From NCBI RefSeq assembly GCF_013409625.1, contig NZ_JACCBF010000001.1, forward strand, positions 2,297,001 to 2,361,000: a stretch of DNA of 64,000 nt. Direction: 5' to 3'. Below, in pieces: positions 51,230 to 59,164 of the stretch. Made by a program: the position numbers and the translations under genes. The stretch is from Nocardioides kongjuensis (lineage in GTDB: Bacteria; Actinomycetota; Actinomycetes; Propionibacteriales; Nocardioidaceae). Positions within the stretch are counted from its first letter, which is position 1, and every line of letters begins with the position of its first letter. The notes under the pieces are model-generated. The model did no database searches and was not told where the DNA came from. It was given only the letters and a program-made list of their open reading frames with translations.

Positions 51230-54200
51230 TGGGACACCACCGCTCCTGCGCTCTTGGCCGGGCACAACGACACGAACGTGCAGGTCCGGCACTGCTGGCC
51301 GGCCACCGCCGGGAACTGCTCCTCGCGGATCAGGTGAGCCGCGTGGCTCAGGCGCGCCCGCAGCTCGTCGCGCTCGGGCCCGTCCTCGGCGTGGACCGGT
51401 TGCCGCTGGACCGTGGCGTCCGGTCCGCCGTCGGTCAGGCCGAGCTGCACGAGCTCGGCTCCGCCCGCCTGGTGCGGGGCGCCGCCCGGCTCCCCCAGCT
51501 GCGGGTCGAGCGCGCCGTGGTCGACGGCGTACTGGTACAGCGCCAGCTGGACGTGGCTCCTGACCGAGGTGCCGCTGGGCTTGTTGCGACCGGTCTTCAG
51601 GTCCACCACGACCACCCGGCCGTCGGCGTCGAGCTCGACGCGGTCGGCGTACCCGGTGACCTGGACCAGCTCGCCGTCGACCTCGACCACCGTCGAGAAC
51701 CGCTCCTCCCGTCCGACCAGGGTGCGCGGGTTGGCCTCGTGCCAGTCGACGAAACGCTCCAGCGCCGCGCGCACGCGGTCGTGCTCGCGCTGCTTGGACC
51801 ACGGCGTGCGGAAGTCGAGGCGGTCCCACACCTCGTCGACGTGGGCCATCAGGGCGGCGGGTTCGGGAGGCGCGTCGCCGGAGGCCACCCGCTCGGCCAG
51901 GGCGTGCACCAGCTCGCCGAGGTTGGCCGACTGGTGGGCGCGGCCCACACCGCCCGCCTCACGGGTCAGGAACCACTGGGTCGGGCAGACGGCCAGCGAG
52001 TCGAGCATGCTCGCCGACACCGGCACCGGCCGGTCGTCGTCACGGATCGGCTGGGCCGAGCGGCTGACCGCGCGGGTGCCCCACCAGTTGGCCGGGTCCG
52101 CCGCCGGGACGGCGGCACGCCGACCGACCCGCTCGCGACTGAGCCGCGCCAGCCTCCGTGCCGCGGCGTCGCGCAGCGCCGGGTCCGCGTCGGGGTCGGC
52201 GAGGGTACGGCGCAGCTCGGCCACCAACCCGTCGAGCGACAGGGGCCGCGGTGGCCGACCGACGACGTGGACCACGGTCGAGCCGAGCTCGTCGAGGAAG
52301 CGCGAGGGTTGGTCGCCCTCGTCCTCGGCCGACTGGACGGCGGTCACCACGAGCCGCTCGCGGGCGCGCGTGCACGCGACGTAGAACAGGCGACGCTCCT
52401 CCATCAGCAGCTCGCGGACGGTGAGCGGCGGAACGACCGACCCGACCAGCCCGCCCGAGGTCGACGGTCCGATCCGGTCGGCCTGGAGCAGGGTCGAGCG
52501 GCGACGCAGGTCGGGCCAGCCCTCTGCCTGGACGTGGGCGACCACGACCAGGCGCCACTCCAGCCCCTTGCTCCGGTGGGCGGTCAGCAGCCGGACCGCG
52601 GCGCCACGCGCGCCGCGGTCGGCGAGCGTGTCGGCCGGGATCTCCTGCTGCACGAGGCTCTCCAGGAACGGGGCGACCGCGAGGTGCTCGCGCCGCTCAC
52701 CGGCCCGGACCGCGACGTCGAAGAGCGCGCAGATCGAGTCGAGGTCGCGGTGCGCTCGCCGGGCCGCGCCGCCACCCGTCTCGACCGAGCGCCGCAGCCG
52801 CTGGGGCCAGGTGGTGCCGGACCACAGCGTCCAGAGCAGCTCCTCGGCGCTCGCGCCGGCCTCGAGGTCGGCCCGGGCCCGGGCCAGCAGGCCGGCCAGC
52901 CCCCGCGCCCGCTCCGCCTCAGGAGCGTCGATCGAGGCGAGGTAGGACGCATCGAGCACCGCGAGCCGGACCAGCTCGCGCGACCCGCGCGGGGTCCCGC
53001 CGGTCTCCTGGCACAGGTCCTTCTCCCGGTTGCGGAGCAGGCGTGCGAGCCGGCGCACGTCACCGGCGTCGAGACCGCCGAGCGGACCGGTCAGCAACGC
53101 CTCCGCTCGCGATGCGTCCACGTGCTCGACGTGCTCGGGGTCGTCGTTGTCGAGGTTGACCACGGCGCGCAGCGCGTCGAGCAGCGGCAGCACCGCCGGG
53201 TCGCGGACGAGCGGCACCTCGTCGCGCGCGACCTCGACCGGCACGCCGGCAGCACCGAGCGCGCGCCGCAGCGGCGCGATGCTCGCCCTGCCCGAGCGCA
53301 CCAGCACGGCCATCTCGTCCCAGGCGACGCCGTCCTCGAGGTGGGCGCGGCGCAGCAGGTCGGCGAGGTGCTCGGCCTCGGCCCGCTCGGTGTCGAACGT
53401 GCGGACCTGCACCCGCCCCGGTCCGTGGGACGTGGCCTCGGCCTGCGGCGCGAGGAACCGCTCGCGCGCCTCGGCGGGGATGGTCCCGCGGAGTCCGATC
53501 CGGCCGGCGACCCGCTGGGCGGGCGCGAGGATGCCGGGACCGAAGCGGCGCACCGTGCGCAGCGCGACCACGTCGGCGGGCGAGCCGTCGGCGCGGGGGA
53601 ACTGGGTGGGGAACTCGAGGATGCCGCGCACCTCGGCACCGCGGAACCCGTAGATCGACTGGTGCGGGTCCCCGACCGCGACGAGGTCGCGTCCGTCGCC
53701 CGCGAGCGCCTGCAGCAGCGCGACCTGGCCGGGGTCGGTGTCCTGGTACTCGTCGACGAACACGTGGCGGAACTCCTCGCGCAGCTCGGCGCGGTGGTAC
53801 TCCGCCTCGATCCGCGCGCGCCGGATGAGGTCGGCGTAGTCGGTGGCGCCGAGGGAGTCGAGGGAGTCGAGGTACTGCTCGAGGAACAGGCCGGCGGCGA
53901 CGTACTCGTCGATGCCCTCGGCCTCGCCCAGCCGGCGCAGCGCGTCCCCGTCGAGCCCCTTCTCGCGGGCGCGGCCGAGCACGGCGTGCACCTCGCGGGC
54001 GAACCCGCGGGTGGCCATGGCCTGGCGGAACCGGTCGGGCCAGCGCACCGACTCGGGGTGGTCGGCCAGGAGCTCGCGCAGGACGACGTCCTGCTCGGGC
54101 GCGGACAGCAGCCGCAGGGGCGCCTCGTAGAGGCCGGCCGGTGCGTAGCGGCGGACGAGGGCGTAGGCGAAGGAGTGGAACGTCGAGCTCAGCTGGGTGC

Positions 54201-54498
54201 CGGTCGTGCGGCCCAGACGCGCGCTCACCCGGTCGCGGAGCTGGTCGGCGGCCTTGCGGGAGAAGGTCAGCGCGAGCACCTGGTCGGGCCGTGCGCCCCG
54301 TCGCTCGATCCGGTCGACGATCGCCTCGACCAGCGTCGTCGTCTTCCCCGTGCCGGGGCCGGCCAGCACCAGCAGCGGACCACCGGGGTGGTCGACGACC
54401 TGGCGCTGGTGCTCGTCGAGCTGCGGCACCGCTGCGACCGGCGGAGCCGGGGCGAATCGGTAGCGGGTCGGAGCGGTCGAGGAGTCCACGGGCGTCAC
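51226..54498 (-). CDS. adnA: AdnA-like UvrD-family helicase-nuclease subunit with Fe-S cysteines
   Basis: A 1090-residue SF1 helicase-nuclease. Walker A GPGTGKTT (47-54); motif II HVFVDEYQDTDPG; motif III GDPHQSIYGFRGAE; motif V TAHRSKGLEWRLVVV; motif VI LFYVACTRARERL. The C-terminal nuclease has VTGYADRVELDADGRVVVVDLKTGR and a cysteine set (one in AVCPTQWFL, three in CRTCTFVSLC) suiting a 4Fe-4S staple as in AddB and Cas4. In mycobacteria AdnA is encoded just before AdnB, as here. The two together replace RecBCD/AddAB as the resection nuclease. Confidence 0.95.
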   Translation of the reverse strand: MTPVDSSTAPTRYRFAPAPPVAAVPQLDEHQRQVVDHPGGPLLVLAGPGTGKTTTLVEAIVDRIERRGARPDQVLALTFSRKAADQLRDRVSARLGRTTGTQLSSTFHSFAYALVRRYAPAGLYEAPLRLLSAPEQDVVLRELLADHPESVRWPDRFRQAMATRGFAREVHAVLGRAREKGLDGDALRRLGEAEGIDEYVAAGLFLEQYLDSLDSLGATDYADLIRRARIEAEYHRAELREEFRHVFVDEYQDTDPGQVALLQALAGDGRDLVAVGDPHQSIYGFRGAEVRGILEFPTQFPRADGSPADVVALRTVRRFGPGILAPAQRVAGRIGLRGTIPAEARERFLAPQAEATSHGPGRVQVRTFDTERAEAEHLADLLRRAHLEDGVAWDEMAVLVRSGRASIAPLRRALGAAGVPVEVARDEVPLVRDPAVLPLLDALRAVVNLDNDDPEHVEHVDASRAEALLTGPLGGLDAGDVRRLARLLRNREKDLCQETGGTPRGSRELVRLAVLDASYLASIDAPEAERARGLAGLLARARADLEAGASAEELLWTLWSGTTWPQRLRRSVETGGGAARRAHRDLDSICALFDVAVRAGERREHLAVAPFLESLVQQEIPADTLADRGARGAAVRLLTAHRSKGLEWRLVVVAHVQAEGWPDLRRRSTLLQADRIGPSTSGGLVGSVVPPLTVRELLMEERRLFYVACTRARERLVVTAVQSAEDEGDQPSRFLDELGSTVVHVVGRPPRPLSLDGLVAELRRTLADPDADPALRDAAARRLARLSRERVGRRAAVPAADPANWWGTRAVSRSAQPIRDDDRPVPVSASMLDSLAVCPTQWFLTREAGGVGRAHQSANLGELVHALAERVASGDAPPEPAALMAHVDEVWDRLDFRTPWSKQREHDRVRAALERFVDWHEANPRTLVGREERFSTVVEVDGELVQVTGYADRVELDADGRVVVVDLKTGRNKPSGTSVRSHVQLALYQYAVDHGALDPQLGEPGGAPHQAGGAELVQLGLTDGGPDATVQRQPVHAEDGPERDELRARLSHAAHLIREEQFPAVAGQQCRTCTFVSLCPAKSAGAVVSQ

Positions 54499-54557
54499 TC
54501 AACCACCACCGCCCGACACAAGCCCGGCCGGCCGGAAGGGGACGTGCGGGAGCACGG

Positions 54558-54971
54558 TCAGGCGAGCTCGAAGTCCGCGAAGTCGAAGCCCGGCGAGACC
54601 AGGCAGCTGACCAGGGCGTCCGCGCCCGACACGACGGTGCGTTGCCACACCCCGGCCGGGACCAGCCCCTGTCCGCTCCCCGGCCCGACCACCACCGACG
54701 TCGCGCCCGCCTCGTCCGGCACGGCGCCGTCGCCGCCGAGCTCGACGGTGACCGTGCCCTCGTGGGCCAGCCACATCTCGTCGGAGGAGACCCGGTGCCA
54801 CGCCGACGACTCGCCCGCCGGGAGCAGGAAGTAGATCAGCGTGGCCGTCGGCCGCACCCGGCCGTCCGACAGGGTCACGCTCACGGGCGAGGCCCAGGTC
54901 TGCCGGTACCACCCGCCCTCGGGGTGTGGCTGCAGGTCGAGCTGGACGGCGAGAGGTGGACGGTCGGCCAT
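54558..54971 (-). CDS. DUF985 cupin protein
   Basis: A 137-residue single-domain cupin. HPEGGWYRQTW at the start, YFLLPAGESSAWHRVSSDEMW (cupin motif 1 with its His) and GPGSGQGLVPAGVWQRT (cupin 2 region) are the DUF985 marks. The end SPGFDFADFELA is highly conserved in the family. Function uncertain; some members are sugar-isomerase-like. It is followed after 59 bp by adnA's start on the same strand, and is preceded by a strong terminator at 55011-55046 that isolates it from anything upstream. Confidence 0.93.
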   Translation of the reverse strand: MADRPPLAVQLDLQPHPEGGWYRQTWASPVSVTLSDGRVRPTATLIYFLLPAGESSAWHRVSSDEMWLAHEGTVTVELGGDGAVPDEAGATSVVVGPGSGQGLVPAGVWQRTVVSGADALVSCLVSPGFDFADFELA

Positions 54972-55483
54972 GCGCCCAGTCTGCCGGGAGCGCACCCCGG
55001 CCAAAAAGGTGAAGGGCCCTCGTGAGTATGAGTCACAAGGGCCCTTCGGGTGACCGGTACTGGTGACGCTCCCGGTCGACCACCCGGCTGCTGCGATCCC
55101 GCGAACCTCGTCACCCGGCTCGCGCGGCCGGCGTCCCCGTGAGGGGCCGCCTCGCTCCGACCCGAAGGTCTCGGCCTGGCCGGCTGGATCGATGCCTTCC
55201 GGCTGATCCCGCTCTCCCGGAGGAGTGCGTGGGAGAAGTTCTACGCCCGTCCATCGCCGCGCCACAAGGGGTTCTGCCCAGGTTTTTCGAGGGTTTCTCG
55301 TCATCCACCGGTGCGCGGCGTGTCGTCCACAGGTCGCCCGGTTGCTGTCCACAGGACGACCGCTCGTCGTCCCCAGATGGTGGGCAGGCCTGTGGACAAA
55401 CCGGGCCGCTGAGTACCGGCACTCAGACGGGACTGAGTGGCTGCCTGCTGCCGGACGAGTACGCGGGATGGCGCAATGGAGCC
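54972..55483. other. Gene-free 512-bp region with terminator and DnaA-box-like sites
   Basis: No convincing coding frame exists between the cupin (minus) and the zinc-ribbon membrane protein (plus). The region holds a strong hairpin at 55011-55046 with a T-run on the minus side, then about 240 bp of GC-rich sequence that could fold but that I cannot name, then TCGTCCACA (55323-55331), CTGTCCACA (55345-55353) and a perfect TTGTCCACA on the minus strand (55399-55391). A minus-strand non-coding RNA ending at the hairpin is possible. Confidence 0.45.
55011..55046 (-). terminator. Terminator hairpin upstream of the cupin gene
   Basis: Stem GAAGGGCCCT/AGGGCCCTTC extended by a mismatch and GTGA/TCAC around loop GTATGAG. 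On the minus strand it is followed by ACCTTTTTGG, a U-tract rare in this window, so it ends a minus-strand transcript. No minus-strand gene precedes it. Confidence 0.8.
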
Positions 55484-57949
55484 ATGCGCTACGCCGACCC
55501 GCTCCTGTGCCCCGACTGCCGCTCCGGTCTTCCCGCGGGCGCCCCCGTGTGCCCGACCTGCCACCTGCTGGTCCGCCACCCGCTGGCCGTCGAGCTGTTC
55601 GGCGCCCTCCAGCGGGCCGACGGGCTCCTCGCCCGGCTCCGCACGGCGAGCGACGCCGTCCACGCCGTGCCGAGCTCGCCGGCCGCACCGGTGCCGGCCG
55701 GGAGCGCGCCGGCGGCCGGGCTGCCGACGTACCCGGCTCCCCCGCCGGCGCCGCCCAGCCCCGCGGGCGTCTCGTTCGCCTCGGTCCCGAAGATCCTGCT
55801 CGGGCTCGGGGCGTTCTGCCTGCTCGTCGCGGCGGTGATCTTCCTGGCGGTGTCGTGGTCGACGCTCGGCGTCGGCGGACGGACCGCCGTGCTCGCCGGC
55901 CTGACGCTCGCGGCCGGCGCCTCCGCCCTGCTGCTGCACCGTGCCGGGCTGCGGATCGCCGGGGAGTCCCTGGTCGTGGTGGCGCTCGGGATGCTCGCCC
56001 TCGACGTCGTCGGTGCCGGCACCGCCGGCTGGTTCGGCGACGCCGGAGCCGCTGCGATCGCCTGCGCCACGGGCGGCGTGGTCGCACTCGCGGGCGTTGC
56101 GCTCGGCCTGGTCCGCGTCGCCGGCCGGCCGCGCCTGGTCGCACCGCAGGTGATCGCCGGCATCGGCATCGTGGTCGGGTACGCCGGCGCGGTCGGCGCC
56201 ACGGACCACTGGCTCGTCGCTGGTCACGTCGTCACCGCGGTGGGCGTCGCCGTCGTGCTGCTGGCCCGGCGCGTCGACGCCCCGGTCCTGCTCTGGAGCG
56301 GCGCCGGCGGGTCCGCCCTCACCTGGCTGGGCACCGCCGGCGCCGGGTTCGTCGAGTCCGTCCTGACCCCGGACCTCCACCAGCTGTGGGCCGACGGCTC
56401 GGGCTGGTCGCTGCTCGCCAGCGCCGCCGTCCTCCTCGTCCCCGGCGCCGTCGCGCGGCACCACGACCTGCTCCTCGCCGGCGCCAGCGGCGCCGCGATG
56501 CTCGTCACCGTCGTGCTCACGCTGCCGTGCGTCGACACCGACGCCCGCACGGTCGGCCTCGTCGCCCTCGGTACGACGGCCGCCTGGGTCCTCGCGCTCG
56601 GCGTGCTCCCCCGGCCCGTCCGCGTCATCGCCTTCGCTCCTGCCGGGGCCGGGTGCCTGGTGCTGCTGGCCCTGGCGGCCGAGACCGCCGGCACCGCGCT
56701 GGACCGCTGGAGCCGGGTGAGCGACGTCTTCGACCGGTCGTTCGGCGTCCGGCTGACCTCGCCCGACGCCGCCACCGAGCCGCTGCTGCTGGTGCCCTCG
56801 CTGCTGACCGTGCTCGCGTGCGTCGCGCTGGTCGACCGCGACCGCGCCCGGCGCTCACTGCCTGGCTGGGCTCGCGTCGCGGGCGTGGTGACCGGGCTCG
56901 GCGCCGCCACCACCGTGGCGTCGTACGACGTCCCGCTGGCCGCGCCCGTCGCCGTCCTCACCGCCACGGCGCTCGGCGTTCTCGCACTGTCCCTGCTGAC
57001 CGCCGGCGCCGAGGCGACCGCGTGGGCGCTCGCCGGCTCTGCGGTGACGGCCGGGGTCGCACTGGGCGCGCTGCCGAGCGACGGCCTGGTCCTCGCGAGT
57101 CTCGCGCCCCTCGCGGCCGCTCTGACCGGGATCGCGGTCGCGGGTCGGCAGCCGGCCACCCGGGTCGTGGCCGGCGTCGGGGCGCCGGCCGCCCTCGGTC
57201 TCGCGACGGCGGCCGCCGCGATGGTGGTCGCCGACGACGCCGCCTGGGTGTCGGTGCCGGTGCTGCTCGCCGTCGGGGTGCTCGCGCTGGCACTTCCCCG
57301 CCTCGAGGTCGAGCTCCCTGCGGTCGCGGTGGCGGGCCTCTCCCTCCCCGTGTCGCTCGTGACCGCCTCGGACACGGGCGGCTACGCCGCGCTGTGGCTG
57401 ACCGTCGCCGGCTGCCTCTTCGGCGCCACCGCCCTGCTGCACGAGTCCCGCCGCGGCTGCGCGGTCGTCGGCACCGCCCTGCTCCTGCTGGCGAGCTGGG
57501 TCCGGCTGGCCGACCTCGAGGTGAGGGCGCCGGAGGCGTACACGCTGCCGCTCGCCGTCGGCCTGCTCGGCCTGGGCGCCTGGCGGCTGCAGCGCTCGAC
57601 CGCCGTCGGCACCCTGGAGGCTCTGCTGCCCGGGTTGCTGCTGGCGACGATCCCCTCGCTGCTGTGGGTGTTCGGAGACCCGGTGTCGCTGCGGGCGCTG
57701 GCGCTCGGTGCCGGCTGCCTGGTGCTGACGGTCGCGGGGGCGACGATGCGCTGGAGTGCCCCGCTGGTGGTGGGCGCGAGTGTCGGTGCCGCGGTGGTGC
57801 TGCGCGAGCTCGGGCCGTACGCCGGGGAGTTCCCGAAGTGGGTCTGGATCGGCCTGGCGGGCGCGTTGCTGACGGTCGTCGGCATCACCTGGGAGCGTCG
57901 GCTCCTCGACGTCCGCCAGGCGGTCGGCTTCCTCGGCCGGCTCCGGTGA
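55484..57949 (+). CDS. Multi-TM membrane protein with N-terminal zinc ribbon (SCO7613-like)
   Basis: An 821-residue protein. Residues 9-27 form a zinc ribbon (CPDCRSGLPAGAPVCPTC), followed by a ~40-residue helical part and a Pro/Ala-rich linker. The remainder holds about 20 hydrophobic helices from residue ~100 to ~810, almost without extramembrane domains, beginning VPKILLGLGAFCLLVAAVIFLAVSW. This is the layout of the SCO7613 C-terminal domain family of actinobacterial membrane proteins. No transporter motif is evident. The ATG at 55484 gives the zinc ribbon directly at the N-terminus. Function unknown. Confidence 0.88.
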   Translation: MRYADPLLCPDCRSGLPAGAPVCPTCHLLVRHPLAVELFGALQRADGLLARLRTASDAVHAVPSSPAAPVPAGSAPAAGLPTYPAPPPAPPSPAGVSFASVPKILLGLGAFCLLVAAVIFLAVSWSTLGVGGRTAVLAGLTLAAGASALLLHRAGLRIAGESLVVVALGMLALDVVGAGTAGWFGDAGAAAIACATGGVVALAGVALGLVRVAGRPRLVAPQVIAGIGIVVGYAGAVGATDHWLVAGHVVTAVGVAVVLLARRVDAPVLLWSGAGGSALTWLGTAGAGFVESVLTPDLHQLWADGSGWSLLASAAVLLVPGAVARHHDLLLAGASGAAMLVTVVLTLPCVDTDARTVGLVALGTTAAWVLALGVLPRPVRVIAFAPAGAGCLVLLALAAETAGTALDRWSRVSDVFDRSFGVRLTSPDAATEPLLLVPSLLTVLACVALVDRDRARRSLPGWARVAGVVTGLGAATTVASYDVPLAAPVAVLTATALGVLALSLLTAGAEATAWALAGSAVTAGVALGALPSDGLVLASLAPLAAALTGIAVAGRQPATRVVAGVGAPAALGLATAAAAMVVADDAAWVSVPVLLAVGVLALALPRLEVELPAVAVAGLSLPVSLVTASDTGGYAALWLTVAGCLFGATALLHESRRGCAVVGTALLLLASWVRLADLEVRAPEAYTLPLAVGLLGLGAWRLQRSTAVGTLEALLPGLLLATIPSLLWVFGDPVSLRALALGAGCLVLTVAGATMRWSAPLVVGASVGAAVVLRELGPYAGEFPKWVWIGLAGALLTVVGITWERRLLDVRQAVGFLGRLR

Positions 57950-57995
57950 TGGACGGGGTGGCGGAGGGCTCGTGGCGACCTGCTAGACAAGACGC

Positions 57996-58487
57996 ATGGC
58001 TACCACTGCACTCGGGGGCAACCCCGTCAACACCGTCGGCGAGCTGCCCGCCGTCGGCTCCGCCGCCCCGTCGGTCTCCCTGGTCGGCGCGGACTTCGGC
58101 TCCGTGACCCTCCCGGAGGGCCAGCGCACGGTCCTCAACATCTTCCCGAGCATCGACACCGGCGTGTGCGCCGCGAGCGTGCGGAAGTTCAACGAGCTCG
58201 CCGCGGGCCTCGAGAACACCGCCGTCATCAACGTCTCCCAGGACCTGCCGCCGGCCCTCAACCGGTTCTGCGGCGCCGAGGGCATCGAGAACGTCCAGGT
58301 CGGCTCCGCCTTCCGCTCCTCCTTCGGCGAGGACTACGGCGTGAAGATGACCGACGGCAAGCTCGAGGGCCTGTTCGCCCGCTCGATCGTCGTGCTCGAC
58401 GCCGACGGCACGGTGCTCCACTCACAGCTCGTCCCCGAGATCGCGACCGAGCCCGACTACGACGCCGCCGTCGCGGCGCTCGCCTGA
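57996..58487 (+). CDS. tpx: Thiol peroxidase Tpx (atypical 2-Cys peroxiredoxin)
   Basis: A 163-residue peroxiredoxin. The peroxidatic Cys58 is in PSIDTGVCAASVRKF and the resolving Cys92 in LNRFCGAEG, the spacing of Tpx. The SQDLP and SFGEDYGV blocks are characteristic. It detoxifies hydrogen and alkyl peroxides with electrons from thioredoxin. It starts 46 bp after the membrane-protein gene and is followed by the convergent alkyltransferase-like gene 16 bp away. Confidence 0.96.
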   Translation: MATTALGGNPVNTVGELPAVGSAAPSVSLVGADFGSVTLPEGQRTVLNIFPSIDTGVCAASVRKFNELAAGLENTAVINVSQDLPPALNRFCGAEGIENVQVGSAFRSSFGEDYGVKMTDGKLEGLFARSIVVLDADGTVLHSQLVPEIATEPDYDAAVAALA

Positions 58488-58503
58488 TCCACCCCGGCCG
58501 GGG

Positions 58504-58818
58504 CTAGTCCCCGGTCTCCGGGTCCCAGAAGGCCCGGCGCATGTCGAGGGCGCCGCTGCTGTTGCGCAGCGGCGTCCCCTCGGCGAGGTAGTGCTCGCGG
58601 GCCCGGTCGTCGTGGCTCGGTGGGAGCGTGCCGTCGGCACGCACGACCCGCCACCACGGCACCGGGCCGCCGTACCTCGCCATGACGGACCCCACCTGGC
58701 GCGGTCCTCCTCCGGCGACGGCCGCCACGGCGCCGTACGTCGTCACCCGTCCCGGCGGGACCTGCTCGACCAGGTCGAGCACCCGCTCGACGTATCCCTC
58801 GTCCACGACGCCGATCAT
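58504..58818 (-). CDS. Alkyltransferase-like protein (ATL), MGMT fold without catalytic Cys
   Basis: A 104-residue DNA-binding protein of the MGMT C-terminal fold. The helix-turn-helix and arginine-finger region PPGRVTTYGAVAAVAGGGPRQVG is complete. Where MGMT has PCHRVV, this protein reads PWWRVV (residues 54-59): the alkyl-acceptor Cys is Trp55. Such ATL proteins bind O6-alkylguanine and hand it to nucleotide excision repair. Position corresponds to Rv3204 in the mycobacterial order. The start is ATG 58818; a hairpin lies just upstream at 58841. Confidence 0.94.
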   Translation of the reverse strand: MIGVVDEGYVERVLDLVEQVPPGRVTTYGAVAAVAGGGPRQVGSVMARYGGPVPWWRVVRADGTLPPSHDDRAREHYLAEGTPLRNSSGALDMRRAFWDPETGD

Positions 58819-58840
58819 GCCGTGGCGCCGGACACGCAGA

Positions 58841-58867
58841 GAGCCCCGTCCGGTCCGAACGGGGCTC
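58841..58867. terminator. Hairpin upstream of the ATL gene
   Basis: A 9-bp stem GAGCCCCGT/ACGGGGCTC with a 9-nt loop, 22 bp before the ATL start codon. It may be a terminator shielding ATL, or a structure in its leader. There is no T-run on either side. Confidence 0.5.
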
Positions 58868-59107
58868 CCGATGCTCCCTCGGTGCAGCCCGGGTGCCCGG
58901 GCGCCCTCCGATTGGTGCGACGCGGCAGCACGGCCGCGTGCCAAGAACAACGACGACACCGCGTCGCGGTCACGGCCCGCACCTCGACCGCGGGGTGCCG
59001 GCGACGAATTTCCGCCGCGACCCTTGCGTGGCACCACGATCTTCGTGTGGGCTACGTCCCTGCGCCGGATCGTTCGCAAGCGCCGGCGCTGCTCGGGCCG
59101 GGGACAA

Positions 59108-59147
59108 GAACGGGCCCCGCGATCCAGGAGGATCGCGGGGCCCGTTC
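59108..59147 (-). terminator. Terminator of moeZ
   Basis: A perfect 18-bp stem (GAACGGGCCCCGCGATCC and its complement) with a 4-nt loop, 17 bp downstream of the moeZ stop codon on the minus strand. It is followed by TTGTCCCCGG, with no long U-tract. Confidence 0.85.
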
Positions 59148-59164
59148 GACGTGCCGGGCTGTGC

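Larger units (their letters stand above)
58819..59164. other. Gene-free 346-bp region with two hairpins
   Basis: Between the ATL gene (start) and moeZ (end), both minus strand. It holds hairpins at 58841-58867 and 59108-59147. The ~240 bp between them contain no frame with a ribosome binding site and a sensible composition; open frames there are Arg/Gly/Ala-rich. I see nothing else. Confidence 0.5.

Noticed and set aside
48005..54834. Two >1100-codon frames on the plus strand opposite adnB and adnA
   Set aside because: The opposite frames have every helicase motif; these have none and a shadow-like composition.
55111..55422. 103-codon minus-strand frame in the gap before the zinc-ribbon membrane protein
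   Set aside because: No ribosome binding site, and a composition typical of non-coding GC-rich DNA; it crosses the DnaA-box-like sites.
58868..59107. Arg-rich frames between the ATL and moeZ genes
   Set aside because: No start with a ribosome binding site and no recognisable fold; I leave the stretch without a gene.
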